A stretch of 55,352 nucleotides of DNA from positions 1 through 55,352 of the forward strand of contig NZ_BCVD01000006.1 in NCBI RefSeq assembly GCF_001591565.1, written 5' to 3'. Under the pieces are notes generated by a model. That model had not been told where the DNA came from and ran no database searches. It saw nothing but the letters and a program-made list of their open reading frames with translations. The translations under genes were made by a program, and so were the position numbers. Source of the stretch: Priestia flexa NBRC 15715 (GTDB lineage: Bacteria > Bacillota > Bacilli > Bacillales > Bacillaceae_H). Positions 1-8,974 of the stretch are shown here, in pieces. Every line of letters begins with the position of its first letter. The first letter of the stretch is position 1.

Positions 1-7
1 TTCTAGC

Positions 8-1663
8 TTATTGAGATTTTTGAGTCACACTCTTTTGATTTTCTCCTAACACTGCTTCTGCAATATTAACTGCGTGATCTCCAATACGCTCTAAGTTACT
101 AATAATGTCAACAAATACAATACCAGCTGAGCCTGTGCAAGCACCTTCGTTTAAGCGTAAAATATGCTTTTTACGAAGTGAACGCTCCATGCTGTCGATT
201 TGATCTTCTTGTTGCATTACGTGAACAGCTTTTTCACGATCGTTGTTCTCTAGTGCTGCAACAGCTTCTTTAACTGTTGAAATTGTTAGTTCAAACATTT
301 CTGCTAAATCTTTATTAGCTTCAGATGTTACCTTTACTTTGTTAGTAATTTGATAATCAACAAGCTCTACGATATTTTCAAAATGATCTCCAATACGTTC
401 AATATCACGAGCCGTGTCTAAAAGCATTGAATGCTCTTCACTTTCTGAAGCTGACATAGAAGAAGAAGAAAGTAAAATTAAATAGTTAGTAATTTTTTTA
501 TCTAAATTGTTAATGGCATCTTCAATTTGTAAAGCCATATCAGAATGCTTATGTTGCTTCGTTTTCAAATAATTGTTTGCTTCTTCTAATCCAATTGTTG
601 AGAATTGCCCCATACGAACGAGCTCTTCTTTTGCTTGTCCTAACGCAATTGATGGTGATTGTTCAATAAAAACTGGATCTAGATGTTTCGGTTTAAAGTC
701 AACTAACGCATCGTCTCCAGGAATTACTTTTGTTACGATTAAAGCCAATAATCCAATAAACGGAAATTGAATAATAGTATTCGTGATGTTAAACGTTCCG
801 TGTGCAAAAGCTATCGTCATCTCTGGGTTTAATGCTAATGTATCTTGTAAATATAAAACAAACTTTGTGAACAGCGGTAAAATAATTAAGAAGATAACTG
901 TTCCAATAATATTGAACATTACATGAGTTAACGCTGCGCGTCTTGCCGCAACGCTTGCACCAATGGATGCTAAAATTGCCGTAATAGTTGTACCAATATT
1001 ATCACCAAACAATACCGGTAACGCTGCATAAATATCGATTGCTCCTTGGCCAAATAGCTCCTGTAAGATACCAATTGTTGCACTTGAGCTTTGAACGATA
1101 ACCGTAAATACTGTACCGATGACAACACCTAAAATTGGGTTATCACTCATACTTACTGTTAAGTCTTGAAACGCTTGAAGGGAACGAAGTGGCTTCATGC
1201 CATCGCCCATTAGCTCTAAACCAAAGAATAACATCCCAAAGCCAAATACGATTTGACCAAAGTTTTGAACTGGCTTGCTTTTAAAGAAGAATAGCATGAG
1301 AGCACCTACAGCTAAAATCGGTAGCGCATAGTCTGAAATTTTAATACCGATAATGAAAGCTGTAACGGTTGTCCCGATATTCGCTCCCATGATAACGCCA
1401 ATGGCTTGGCGTAAGTTCATAAAACCAGCACTTACTAACCCTACGGTAATAACAGTCGTTCCGGAACTACTTTGAATAAGTATGGTAACTAAAATCCCTG
1501 CTAACACACCCATAAATGGGTTGGTTGTAAAACGATCTAGTATATCGCGTAATTTATCTCCAGCTGACTTTTGTAAGCCATCACCCATGAATTTAATCCC
1601 AAACAGGAAAATCCCGAGGCCACCGATAAATTCAAATATCATCTTCTGAACATCTAGTTCCAA
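8..1663 (-). CDS. Na+/phosphate cotransporter with PhoU-like C-terminal domain (NptA/YqeW type)
   Basis: A 551-residue membrane protein expected to import phosphate with sodium. The N-terminal ~310 residues are hydrophobic and hold two copies of the family's QSSS signature (QSSSGTT near residue 64, QSSSAT near 193), typical of the duplicated Na/Pi-cotransporter fold. The last ~200 residues are helical and PhoU-like, with the repeated phrase ERIGDH (in ARDIERIGDH and NLERIGDH). The start is TTG, preceded by GGAG nine bases upstream. Three TT(A/T)ACA repeats with an 11-base period lie about 107 bp upstream, which suggests control by phosphate starvation. In B. subtilis the shorter homologue yqeW sits beside rpsU; here no such gene is at that place. 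Family assignment is secure; the substrate is inferred. Confidence 0.9.
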   Translation of the reverse strand: MELDVQKMIFEFIGGLGIFLFGIKFMGDGLQKSAGDKLRDILDRFTTNPFMGVLAGILVTILIQSSSGTTVITVGLVSAGFMNLRQAIGVIMGANIGTTVTAFIIGIKISDYALPILAVGALMLFFFKSKPVQNFGQIVFGFGMLFFGLELMGDGMKPLRSLQAFQDLTVSMSDNPILGVVIGTVFTVIVQSSSATIGILQELFGQGAIDIYAALPVLFGDNIGTTITAILASIGASVAARRAALTHVMFNIIGTVIFLIILPLFTKFVLYLQDTLALNPEMTIAFAHGTFNITNTIIQFPFIGLLALIVTKVIPGDDALVDFKPKHLDPVFIEQSPSIALGQAKEELVRMGQFSTIGLEEANNYLKTKQHKHSDMALQIEDAINNLDKKITNYLILLSSSSMSASESEEHSMLLDTARDIERIGDHFENIVELVDYQITNKVKVTSEANKDLAEMFELTISTVKEAVAALENNDREKAVHVMQQEDQIDSMERSLRKKHILRLNEGACTGSAGIVFVDIISNLERIGDHAVNIAEAVLGENQKSVTQKSQ

Positions 1664-1769
1664 AGAATTTCACTCCTATCTCTACAGTTTCATTTTTCGA
1701 CAGACATCTACAAGTCCCACATAATTATTAACGTAAAATAAATGTTGTGTAAACGCTGATTCTAAAAAA

Positions 1770-1797
1770 TTTACATTATCTTAACATTTCATTTACA
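1770..1797 (+). promoter_or_regulatory. PhoP-box-like triple direct repeat
   Basis: The sequence reads TTTACA-N5-TTAACA-N5-TTTACA, three hexamers at exact 11-base spacing. This matches the known PhoP~P binding pattern of Bacillus, direct TT(A/C/T)ACA repeats spaced by about five bases. It lies between the divergent phosphate cotransporter (start 1663) and the DUF1189 gene (start 1899). On the minus strand a possible promoter for the transporter, TTTACA (1748-1753) with a weak TAATAA 17 bases on, lies just downstream of the repeats. Confidence 0.55.
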
Positions 1798-1898
1798 TAA
1801 CACAGCATCCACATAAAAAAAGTCATTTTTTCACACTTTCATTATGAATATAATGGTAAAATAAAAAGCAAATGTTACTAAAATAAGGAGCTTTGACC

Positions 1899-2675
1899 AT
1901 GGAAATGTTTCGCCGCTTTTTAATAAGTACATACCTTCCAAAAAAAGCAGTGATGCTTCGGTTTGAACATCCAAATAAAACCATTGGGTATGTTTTATTG
2001 CTAACTGCTTTTTCATTACTACCAGCTTTGCTTTTTATGATACCCACAATTGTAAGCGGTTATCAAAACGCCGTTCAGCATATTGAAACCCCATCCACCG
2101 CTGTTTACCTTGAGGATTTCAAACTGTATGAAAAAGAAAAAATAAATGTTTCTAGTTCTTCGTTTACTCTAGATTCCACCATTACAACTGAGGAGATTTC
2201 AAGTGCACCGCCTTTATATGGAATAGGGTTGCTAAAAGATGGTGTCTTTCTTGCCATTAAAGGCCAAGTACAGGTCTATTCATACGAACTTTTAGGATGG
2301 AATTCTTTAAGTAAAGAAAATCTTTTACATCACTTAAAAGATATTAAAAATACACTTTTTATCTTCATTCCTCTCTCTGTCTTTTTATTATTTTGTTTAA
2401 CAGCAGGATTAAAGTTTATTCAAATTACACTGTTTGCTGTGATTGGTCTGTACGCGAGTCGCTTCACCAAAAGAATATTGACGTTCAAACAAGCTTGGGT
2501 GTTGAGTGCTTACAGCATTACTCCCATGACTGTTCTATTTATGGTAATTGATTTGCTCTCTTATTCTGCGCCTTATTCAACAAGCCTTTATTTAGTTGGA
2601 GTGCTATTTGCATATGTATTTATTTTATCTAGGCTTCCGATTAAAAAGGAAAAGCGTACCTCTTTAAACGCTTAA
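1899..2675 (+). CDS. yqgB: DUF1189 family membrane protein YqgB
   Basis: A 258-residue integral membrane protein of unknown function. There is one hydrophobic segment near residues 30-50, an extracytoplasmic stretch of about 100 residues, and three further membrane spans in the C-terminal half (around 145-165, 170-185 and 205-245), the DUF1189 layout. The ATG at 1899 has AAGGAG eight bases upstream; an in-frame TTG two codons earlier is too close to that site. A TATAAT at 1849-1854 may be its -10 box. In B. subtilis yqgB sits in the same neighbourhood, next to yqfZ. The gene ends inside a strong hairpin. Confidence 0.75.
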   Translation: MEMFRRFLISTYLPKKAVMLRFEHPNKTIGYVLLLTAFSLLPALLFMIPTIVSGYQNAVQHIETPSTAVYLEDFKLYEKEKINVSSSSFTLDSTITTEEISSAPPLYGIGLLKDGVFLAIKGQVQVYSYELLGWNSLSKENLLHHLKDIKNTLFIFIPLSVFLLFCLTAGLKFIQITLFAVIGLYASRFTKRILTFKQAWVLSAYSITPMTVLFMVIDLLSYSAPYSTSLYLVGVLFAYVFILSRLPIKKEKRTSLNA

Positions 2676-2687
2676 GAGGTACGCTTT
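2651..2687 (+). terminator. Hairpin terminator at the end of yqgB
   Basis: A 14-bp perfect stem (2651-2664 with 2674-2687) around a 9-base loop that contains the yqgB stop codon. The T tract after it is short, so termination on the plus strand may be partial. It also faces the convergent chemotaxis-like gene. Confidence 0.6.
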
Positions 2688-2750
2688 ATAGTAATTAAAA
2701 GAAATGAGCGACTTGCTGCAGTTTTTTGGAAAGTGTGGCTAACTCCTGTC

Positions 2751-3590
2751 CTATTTTATCAGTGTTTTCAACATTTGTTGAACAGACAGCTGCCCCATTT
2801 TAGCTCGTTCATCCATTTCTCTTGTATTTATTGATAATTGTTTCATTTGAGAAATCATACTATCTATATATTGATTCATGTTTTGAAAAAAATTAATATT
2901 TTGTTCTGAACTAGTAGTCGTTTGAGAAGCGCCTATTTGTAAAAGATCTGCCATCTCTACTAACTGTCTATTATGGTCAAGTGAATTAGTCGAGGCTTGT
3001 TTTAGCATATAACCCGTATTATCAAGAGCAGCAGTTGTTTCTTTTAGTTGTAAAAACATTGATTGCATATGCTCTAACATTAACTGAAAAGACGTAATTA
3101 AAGATTTAACTTCAGGAATTTGTTTAAAGGCTACTGTGTAACCTTGGTCCTTAACTTGAAAATGGACAACACCCTCCCCTATTCTTTCCACCTTTTTCTC
3201 TAGAGCGTTTGAAATATCTACTGTTACGTTACGATTTTCTACAAGCGTCACAGCTTTTTCCTTCTGCAACAGAATTACTTCACCTGCTATTCCTTCTCTT
3301 TGCAGCTCAGCCATTTGTTGTTTTATACTTTGGTTCATTTTACGCTGCAGTTCGTCCGGCTCATTTATATACATTGTCATTAAATTTCTTGTTATTTCAA
3401 ACGAAGTATTAATCTCTCTTTTCAAACGATTTTCAATCACTGAAACAATACCTTCTTTGGATTTAATATAAGATAAGGCTCCAACTGCAGAGATTGCAAA
3501 GATCAATAACAAGATGACAACTGCTAACAACCTTACTGAAAGTGAAAATTGCTGGGATTTTTTCTTTTTTCTCTGTTTGTTCATACTCAA
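2751..3590 (-). CDS. Chemotaxis-receptor-like membrane protein lacking the signalling hairpin (probably decayed)
   Basis: This 279-codon frame has one membrane span (residues ~20-42), a short extracytoplasmic region, and a C-terminal half (from ~165) of polar, Gln/Ser-rich helices like the first methylation helix of methyl-accepting chemotaxis proteins. It then stops at LKTLIK. The highly conserved receptor tip, the second membrane span and HAMP are absent. In a shifted frame, the bases around 2695-2775 encode NVENTDKIGQELATLSKK followed by LQQVAHFF and a stop, which looks like a normal receptor C-terminus. The gene therefore appears to have lost its core and acquired a one-base frameshift. 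The start is TTG, seven bases after GGGGGG; an ATG two codons in is too far from that site. A functional short protein cannot be excluded. Confidence 0.55.
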   Translation of the reverse strand: MSMNKQRKKKKSQQFSLSVRLLAVVILLLIFAISAVGALSYIKSKEGIVSVIENRLKREINTSFEITRNLMTMYINEPDELQRKMNQSIKQQMAELQREGIAGEVILLQKEKAVTLVENRNVTVDISNALEKKVERIGEGVVHFQVKDQGYTVAFKQIPEVKSLITSFQLMLEHMQSMFLQLKETTAALDNTGYMLKQASTNSLDHNRQLVEMADLLQIGASQTTTSSEQNINFFQNMNQYIDSMISQMKQLSINTREMDERAKMGQLSVQQMLKTLIK

Positions 3591-3679
3591 TTTTGTTCCC
3601 CCCTGTAACTACTAGTCAAAAGTATGACAGAAGGTTGTAAATTCTATGTAAAGAAATTGTTCTCTTTAGGTAAAAAGAA

Positions 3680-4897
3680 CTACTTCGATTTCATTTTTAC
3701 GACTTTTCTCTTTCCAATATCAACTGAACTGAAGATTCGTAAAATCAACCAGCCACCCGCTATCAGCAAAGTCAGAAAGCTATACACGTACATGCTTTTT
3801 TCATTCATCATCCAAATTCCATATACAATGGGTCCTAAAGCAACACCTAGAAATCGCGTTGTCCCGTATAATGACACAACAAATCCTCTTTCTGCATCTG
3901 AAGCTGTAGACGTAATCATCATGTTGACGCATGGTAATACAAAGCCAAGCCCACCAAAAGCAAGCGTCAAGCTAAACATTAAAACAGACAGAGAATGAAC
4001 AAAAATAAGCAAGCCGAACGTTACAAATAATAAACTCGTACCTAGAAGCATTAACTTCTTCATTAGTGCCTCATCGTTTTTAATTCTTTTTCCGCTCCAG
4101 TAAGAAGCAAGGGTCATCGCACTGAGAGGGAAGAAAAAAGCTGTTCCCTTAAAAAAACCATCGATATGATACGTTTCCTGAATTAAAAAGGATAGAAAAT
4201 ACAGAACACCAAACACAATAAACAATCCTACCCCTCCTATAAAAAAAAGAGGAAACAATTCTTTTTTTCTTTGGTAAACAATTCGAAAAGCTTGTTGAAA
4301 ATAAGCTCTAATTCCTAACACATTTTCACTGCCCTTTACATTTTCCACATATCGGCTAATACCTAAAAAAGCCATCAATGCAACCAAAGGATAGACAATA
4401 AAAACAGCAGACCATATTACGAGCCCAACAGTTGCACCTATAATAGGAGCAATTACCTTCCCTACTCCGTTATAAACTTCTAATAATCCTAATGCCGTCG
4501 CTCGCTTATCATTATGAAATACATCACCTACTAAGGCCATTGCAAGGGTTGTCGTGCCTGCTGCTCCCATTCCCTGTATCACTCGCCCCCCAATTAGAAT
4601 TGAAAATGCCTCATTTGGTATGACCATGCTTAAAAATGAAATAACACTTCCAACCATAATAAAGGTTAACGAAATTAAAATAAGCTTTTTTCTACCGTAA
4701 CGATCGGATAGGATGCCTGCAATTGGAATTAAAATGGCAGCCGGGATTGTAAAAGCGCTTAAGATAAAGCCTGTTTGCAATTCGTTTAAACCTAAGGACT
4801 GCTGAATATTTGGTAACAGAGGAATCAAAGTAGAATTTCCTAACACCATAATGAGCGGTAACAATCCTAGTGAGATCATCATTAATTTTTCTTTCAA
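3680..4897 (-). CDS. Major facilitator superfamily transporter (drug:H+ antiporter-like)
   Basis: A 405-residue, 12-span MFS protein. Between spans 2 and 3 it has the signature GILSDRYGRKK, and the early motif LPNIQQSLG is typical of DHA1-type exporters. It probably exports small molecules by proton exchange; the substrate cannot be read from the sequence. The chosen start is TTG at 4897, eight bases after GGAG; the ATG at 4915 has no ribosome-binding site. It occupies the place of yqgE in the B. subtilis order, but I cannot tell whether it is the orthologue. It is divergent from yqfZ. Confidence 0.8.
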   Translation of the reverse strand: MKEKLMMISLGLLPLIMVLGNSTLIPLLPNIQQSLGLNELQTGFILSAFTIPAAILIPIAGILSDRYGRKKLILISLTFIMVGSVISFLSMVIPNEAFSILIGGRVIQGMGAAGTTTLAMALVGDVFHNDKRATALGLLEVYNGVGKVIAPIIGATVGLVIWSAVFIVYPLVALMAFLGISRYVENVKGSENVLGIRAYFQQAFRIVYQRKKELFPLFFIGGVGLFIVFGVLYFLSFLIQETYHIDGFFKGTAFFFPLSAMTLASYWSGKRIKNDEALMKKLMLLGTSLLFVTFGLLIFVHSLSVLMFSLTLAFGGLGFVLPCVNMMITSTASDAERGFVVSLYGTTRFLGVALGPIVYGIWMMNEKSMYVYSFLTLLIAGGWLILRIFSSVDIGKRKVVKMKSK

Positions 4898-4982
4898 AAT
4901 AAATTCTCCATTCATAGTTAAAGTTGGACAAGCATAAGCTATAACACCCTGTTTATTTAAAATTTGCTTTCAGGAGGAGCTT

Positions 4983-5312
4983 ATGAAAAGACTATCTGCC
5001 CTTGCCGCTCTCGCATTTGTTGGTTATATTTGTCATTATGATATTAAATATGGTACGATCCCTTCCTCAACTGAAGCTGCTCCTGTCATAGCAAATGTTG
5101 AGAAAGAAAAACCAACACAAACAACAGCACACTTTATAGAAGTAAGAGTAAAAGCTGGTGATACAGTATTGTCCATTATAGAAAAAGCACTAAAAGGCTC
5201 TATTCCCGTTTCAATCAATCAGCTATCAAAGGACTTTACAAGCTTAAACAACGGGCTTTCTCCACATGAAATTCAAGTTGGAAAAACATATAAATTTCCT
5301 ACTTACAAGTAA
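4983..5312 (+). CDS. yqfZ: LysM domain protein YqfZ
   Basis: A 109-residue protein with a short N-terminal hydrophobic segment (residues ~4-18) and a C-terminal LysM-like module (from about residue 55: VKAGDTVLSII ... LSPHEIQVGKTYKFPT). LysM modules bind peptidoglycan, so this is likely a small cell-wall- or spore-associated protein. A strong AGGAGG lies just before the ATG. It precedes ispG as in B. subtilis, separated by about 140 bp. Confidence 0.8.
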   Translation: MKRLSALAALAFVGYICHYDIKYGTIPSSTEAAPVIANVEKEKPTQTTAHFIEVRVKAGDTVLSIIEKALKGSIPVSINQLSKDFTSLNNGLSPHEIQVGKTYKFPTYK

Positions 5313-5326
5313 TTACAGCATACTTC

Positions 5327-5356
5327 TTGTCAAACAAAGATTGACATTGTTAAAAT
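5327..5356 (+). promoter_or_regulatory. Candidate sigma-A promoter of ispG
   Basis: TTGTCA (5327-5332), an 18-base spacer and TAAAAT (5351-5356). The start codon follows about 100 bases downstream. No conserved leader structure was recognised in between. Confidence 0.45.
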
Positions 5357-5453
5357 AAACAAGCGACACTTTATACTAGTTATTTTATCTATAAAGAGTT
5401 ATTCTATTAATGAATCTAAATTCTTGATTTCTTTTTGAAGGAGAGATTATCAC

Positions 5454-6557
5454 GTGAGTGAAATTATACATCGTACAAAAACACGCCCTGTTAAAGTTGG
5501 AAATTTAACAATCGGTGGTAATAATGAAGTAGTTATCCAAAGCATGACAACAACAAAGACACATGATGTTGAAGCAACGGTTGCTGAAATCAAGCGCCTA
5601 GAAGAAGCAGGGTGTCAAGTTGTTCGCGTAGCTTGCCCAGATGAGCGCGCAGCAAATGCTATTGCAGATATTAAAAAACAAATCAATATCCCTTTAGTTG
5701 TTGACATTCATTTCGATTACCGTCTTGCTTTAAAAGCAATTGAAGGCGGAGCTGATAAAATTCGAATTAACCCAGGAAACATTGGACGCCGTGAAAAAGT
5801 TGAAGCCGTTGTGAACGCTGCGAAAGCTAAAGGTATTCCAATTCGTATTGGAGTTAACGCAGGGTCACTTGAAAAGCGTATTCTAGATAAATACGGATAT
5901 CCAACGGCTGATGGCATGGTGGAAAGTGCATTACATCACATTAAAATTCTAGAGGATTTAGACTTCCACGATATCATCGTATCCATGAAAGCTTCTGATG
6001 TAAACCTAGCCATTGAAGCATATGAAAAGGCAGCAAAAGCTTTTGATTATCCTCTACACTTAGGTATCACAGAGTCTGGTACATTATTTGCTGGAACAGT
6101 AAAAAGCGCTGCTGGATTAGGTGCTATTTTATCTAAAGGTATTGGAAATACCGTTCGTGTATCTTTAAGTGCCGATCCAGTTGAAGAAGTAAAGGTAGCT
6201 CGCGAATTATTAAAATCATTCGGTTTAGCAGCTAACGCAGCGACTTTAATTTCTTGTCCTACATGCGGACGCATTGAAATTGATCTCATTAGCATTGCAA
6301 ACGAAGTCGAAGAGTATATTTCACACATTAAGGCACCAATTAAAGTTGCCGTATTAGGTTGTGCAGTAAACGGACCTGGTGAAGCTCGTGAAGCCGATAT
6401 CGGAATTGCTGGCGCTCGAGGTGAAGGATTGCTCTTCCGCAAGGGTGAAATCGTTCGTAAGGTTCCAGAGGAAACAATGGTTGAAGAGTTGAAAAAAGAA
6501 GTAGATAAAATTGCTGAAGAATATTATGAAAAACAAAAAGCAGAACAAAATGCTTAA
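5454..6557 (+). CDS. ispG: 4-hydroxy-3-methylbut-2-en-1-yl diphosphate synthase IspG
   Basis: Cytoplasmic iron-sulfur enzyme of the methylerythritol phosphate pathway that converts MEcPP to HMBPP, the substrate of IspH (also encoded in this window). The 367 residues comprise an N-terminal TIM barrel ([11 protein letters not shown] ... VVIQSMTTT) and a C-terminal [4Fe-4S] domain whose ligands are visible in SCPTCGR and CAVNGPGEA. The start is GTG, with GAAGGAG about eleven bases upstream. It is monocistronic here, ending at a strong bidirectional terminator. Confidence 0.97.
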   Translation: MSEIIHRTKTRPVKVGNLTIGGNNEVVIQSMTTTKTHDVEATVAEIKRLEEAGCQVVRVACPDERAANAIADIKKQINIPLVVDIHFDYRLALKAIEGGADKIRINPGNIGRREKVEAVVNAAKAKGIPIRIGVNAGSLEKRILDKYGYPTADGMVESALHHIKILEDLDFHDIIVSMKASDVNLAIEAYEKAAKAFDYPLHLGITESGTLFAGTVKSAAGLGAILSKGIGNTVRVSLSADPVEEVKVARELLKSFGLAANAATLISCPTCGRIEIDLISIANEVEEYISHIKAPIKVAVLGCAVNGPGEAREADIGIAGARGEGLLFRKGEIVRKVPEETMVEELKKEVDKIAEEYYEKQKAEQNA

Positions 6558-6588
6558 AAAACAGGGTACCGTTTCGGTACCCTGTTTT
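6558..6588 (+). terminator. Bidirectional terminator between ispG and yqfX
   Basis: A perfect 14-bp stem with a TTT loop (6558-6571 with 6575-6588), bounded by A and T tracts on the two sides, so it can act in both directions for the convergent genes. Confidence 0.9.
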
Positions 6589-6593
6589 CTTTG

Positions 6594-6941
6594 TTAAAAG
6601 AACGGGAGGACAAAGGTTCCCACAATAATGGATACAATCCCAATTCCCATTGCCCATGCTCCTAACGTATATGCTCCTTTTCTTCGTGCGATAAACCCTA
6701 AAATAATCCCAGCTGCGCCAAGGATAATTGGCAAGAAGAATAACGAAAGAATGGATAGGATTAGCGCAAAACGCCCATACCCTTTCCCTTCATCTCGATC
6801 AACTACTTCATGTTCACGATGAATATGCTCTTCACGTGCTGAAGCTGGAACTGCTATCTCAGCAGCCGTTTCTTCCATAAAGTCTGCTTCGTACGCGTCA
6901 TAATCTATATCCTTACGTCGTTCATGCTGCTTATTCTCCAT
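6594..6941 (-). CDS. yqfX: DUF4190-like small membrane protein YqfX
   Basis: A 115-residue protein of unknown function. The first ~55 residues are charged and acidic (many Glu, His and Arg), and are followed by two membrane segments (residues ~57-85 and ~93-113) separated by the short basic loop ARRKG. Order and position between ispG and yqfW match B. subtilis yqfX. A GAGGGA motif lies just before the ATG. Confidence 0.75.
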   Translation of the reverse strand: MENKQHERRKDIDYDAYEADFMEETAAEIAVPASAREEHIHREHEVVDRDEGKGYGRFALILSILSLFFLPIILGAAGIILGFIARRKGAYTLGAWAMGIGIVSIIVGTFVLPFF

Positions 6942-7084
6942 GTCTATCCCTCACTTTCTGAAATAAAGGAGCATTTATAGTATGTGATGTCATCTTAAAA
7001 TTATAGTTGTTAATGTTTTCTTACTTTAGTACACTTAACATAACAAGCCGCTAGAGAAGATTTTACAGATTGGAGTGCAATTGG

Positions 7085-7657
7085 TTGTCTAAACGATTTG
7101 GAATTGACATTGATGGAACAGTCACTTCACCCGAAACATTTGTTCCTCATTTGAATAAAGCATTTAATGTAAATTTAACTTACGAAGATATTACGGAGTA
7201 TGATTTTTTACCTTTTGTAAATGCTACTCGCGAAGAATTAGCACAATGGTTTACAGACAACGAAGCTGCCATTTACAAAACATCCCCTCTTGCTCCACAT
7301 GCAAAGGAAATTTTGCAGCAATGGCATAAGCAGCATGAGCTCTTTTTTATCAGCGCTCGCTCAGATAAGCTATTGGATGTGACAGAAAATTGGTTTAATG
7401 AACATGATGTATCCTTTCATCATATTGAACTAATTGGAACGCACTTTAAAGTAGAAGCAGCGAAAAAGCACAAAGTGGATATCTTTTTTGAGGACAAACA
7501 CGATAATGCTTGTGATATAAGCGAAGAGTGCGATATACCCGTCATTCTTTTTGATACACCTTATAACCGCCTTCCAGTGCCGTCAAAAGTGGTACGGGTT
7601 CATAATTGGATAGAAGCAAATGAATGGGTAAACAATTGGTTAAAAATACAATCATAA
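7085..7657 (+). CDS. yqfW: HAD-type 5' nucleotidase-like phosphatase YqfW
   Basis: A 190-residue HAD-superfamily protein related to the 5'(3')-deoxyribonucleotidase (NT5C) group. The nucleophile motif is RFGIDIDGTVT near the N-terminus, motif II is FFISARS, and the acidic motif is DIFFEDKHDNA. It probably dephosphorylates a nucleotide or small phospho-compound; its substrate is unknown. I place the start at TTG 7085, nine bases after GGAG; an upstream TTG (7070) overlaps that site. It ends at a strong terminator shared with zur. Confidence 0.8.
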   Translation: MSKRFGIDIDGTVTSPETFVPHLNKAFNVNLTYEDITEYDFLPFVNATREELAQWFTDNEAAIYKTSPLAPHAKEILQQWHKQHELFFISARSDKLLDVTENWFNEHDVSFHHIELIGTHFKVEAAKKHKVDIFFEDKHDNACDISEECDIPVILFDTPYNRLPVPSKVVRVHNWIEANEWVNNWLKIQS

Positions 7658-7667
7658 TTGCAACAAT

Positions 7668-7698
7668 AAAAGGCGAACTTAAGCTAAGTTCGCCTTTT
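7668..7698 (+). terminator. Bidirectional terminator between yqfW and zur
   Basis: A perfect 14-bp stem (7668-7681 with 7685-7698) and a 3-base loop, with an A tract before and a T tract after, lying between two convergent genes. Confidence 0.9.
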
Positions 7699-7709
7699 GT
7701 TTATAAAAT

Positions 7710-8135
7710 TTAGTTTACCACTTGCTCGTTACAATCCGTACATTTGCCGTAGATTTCAAATTTATGTCCCGTTACATCGAATCCCTTTAAGTCTTCGTTT
7801 ACATACTTCATTGGACAAGCATCAATTTCTTTTGTTTTGCCGCATTCTAAGCAAATAAAGTGATGATGGTGGTGTTTAGTTGCACATTTAAAGCGGAAGT
7901 GCTTTTCACTTGAAAGCTCCGTCATCTCTAATATGCCAAGGTCTGCAAATAGTGATAAGTTACGATAAATAGTATCAAAGCTAAGACCTGGATAATCCAA
8001 TCGCATATGCTCTAACACATCTTTAGCCGTTAAGTACTTATCCGTTTTTGAAAACAACGTAAGCATTTCTTCTCGTTTTCCAGTATGCTTATATCCTTCA
8101 TCTTTTAACAAATTAATTGCTTCTGACAAATTCAT
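7710..8135 (-). CDS. zur: Zinc-responsive Fur-family repressor Zur
   Basis: A 141-residue Fur-family regulator that represses zinc uptake genes when zinc is sufficient. The N-terminal winged helix (residues ~1-80) is followed by the metal site region with a run of five His (KHHHHHFICLECG), a CxxC pair (CLEC) and a second CxxC (CTDC) that hold structural zinc. It is the last gene of znuC-znuB-zur and its ATG overlaps the znuB stop by four bases, so it is translated with the transporter and probably regulates itself. Zur is preferred over Fur or PerR because of the operon. Confidence 0.92.
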   Translation of the reverse strand: MNLSEAINLLKDEGYKHTGKREEMLTLFSKTDKYLTAKDVLEHMRLDYPGLSFDTIYRNLSLFADLGILEMTELSSEKHFRFKCATKHHHHHFICLECGKTKEIDACPMKYVNEDLKGFDVTGHKFEIYGKCTDCNEQVVN

Positions 8136-8974
8136 GTTCTTTTCCCCTTTCGCCCTTTGTTAATCATAATTGATATAATTAAAATTATAACAGCAATGAC
8201 AACAATTGTACCTCCGGGAGCTAAATCTAAATAGTAAGCTGAAAACAACCCACCTAGTACGGATACTTCTCCAAACATGACCGATAATAAAATGGTTTGT
8301 TTGAAACCATTAGCTAAGCGAATGCTCGCTGCTACCGGGAGCGTCATTAAGGATGACACTAATAAAATTCCAACAATTCGCATGGAAACCGCAATAACTA
8401 AAGCAACCATTACGATAAATAAAAAATGCACCCATTTCGCTTTAATGCCAGATGCTGACGCATGCTCTTCATCAAAGGATAAAATAAATAATTCTTTATA
8501 AAATACGAAAACGAGCGTAATAACTACTACCGCAATACCAATAACCGTCCATAAATCCGATCGGCTTACAGCACTCACGCTACCAAACAAATAATTCATT
8601 AGGTCATTGTTAAAGCCATCTGCTAATGAAATACAAATGGCACTAATTCCTATTCCGCCCGATAAAATAATGGGAATGGCTAATTCTTGGTAATGCTTGT
8701 AAACCGCACGTAGCTTTTCAATGAAAAGCGATCCTCCAACTGAAGCAACCATTCCTAGATATAGTGGATTTACCCCTTGCATAAACCCTACTTTCTGACT
8801 CAATAACAAGCTGAAAGAAATTCCGGCAAGAGTTACATGGCTAAGCGCATCTGCAATAAGAGAAAGGCGGCGCACAACGATAAAAGCGCCCAAAAGCGGA
8901 GCTAGGATTCCAATGATCATTCCCGTTGCAAATGCATTGCGTAAAAATTCAAATTCAAATAAACTTGCAATCAT
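8132..8974 (-). CDS. znuB: Zinc ABC transporter permease ZnuB (ZurM)
   Basis: A 280-residue, eight- to nine-span permease of the ABC-3 metal transporter family that forms the membrane channel for zinc. The family signature is visible in GAFIVVRRLSLIADALSHVTLAGI, of which VRRLSLIADALSH is the core. It overlaps znuC upstream and zur downstream by four bases each. No zinc-binding lipoprotein gene (znuA) is next to it, as in B. subtilis, so that subunit must be encoded elsewhere. Confidence 0.93.
   Translation of the reverse strand: MIASLFEFEFLRNAFATGMIIGILAPLLGAFIVVRRLSLIADALSHVTLAGISFSLLLSQKVGFMQGVNPLYLGMVASVGGSLFIEKLRAVYKHYQELAIPIILSGGIGISAICISLADGFNNDLMNYLFGSVSAVSRSDLWTVIGIAVVVITLVFVFYKELFILSFDEEHASASGIKAKWVHFLFIVMVALVIAVSMRIVGILLVSSLMTLPVAASIRLANGFKQTILLSVMFGEVSVLGGLFSAYYLDLAPGGTIVVIAVIILIISIMINKGRKGKRT

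Noticed and set aside
1746-1762. cre-like TGTAAACGCTGATT upstream of the phosphate transporter
   Set aside because: Two mismatches in the right half; overlaps a better -35-like hexamer.
3624-3998. 124-codon plus-strand frame over the MFS gene
   Set aside because: Antisense shadow of a well-supported membrane transporter.
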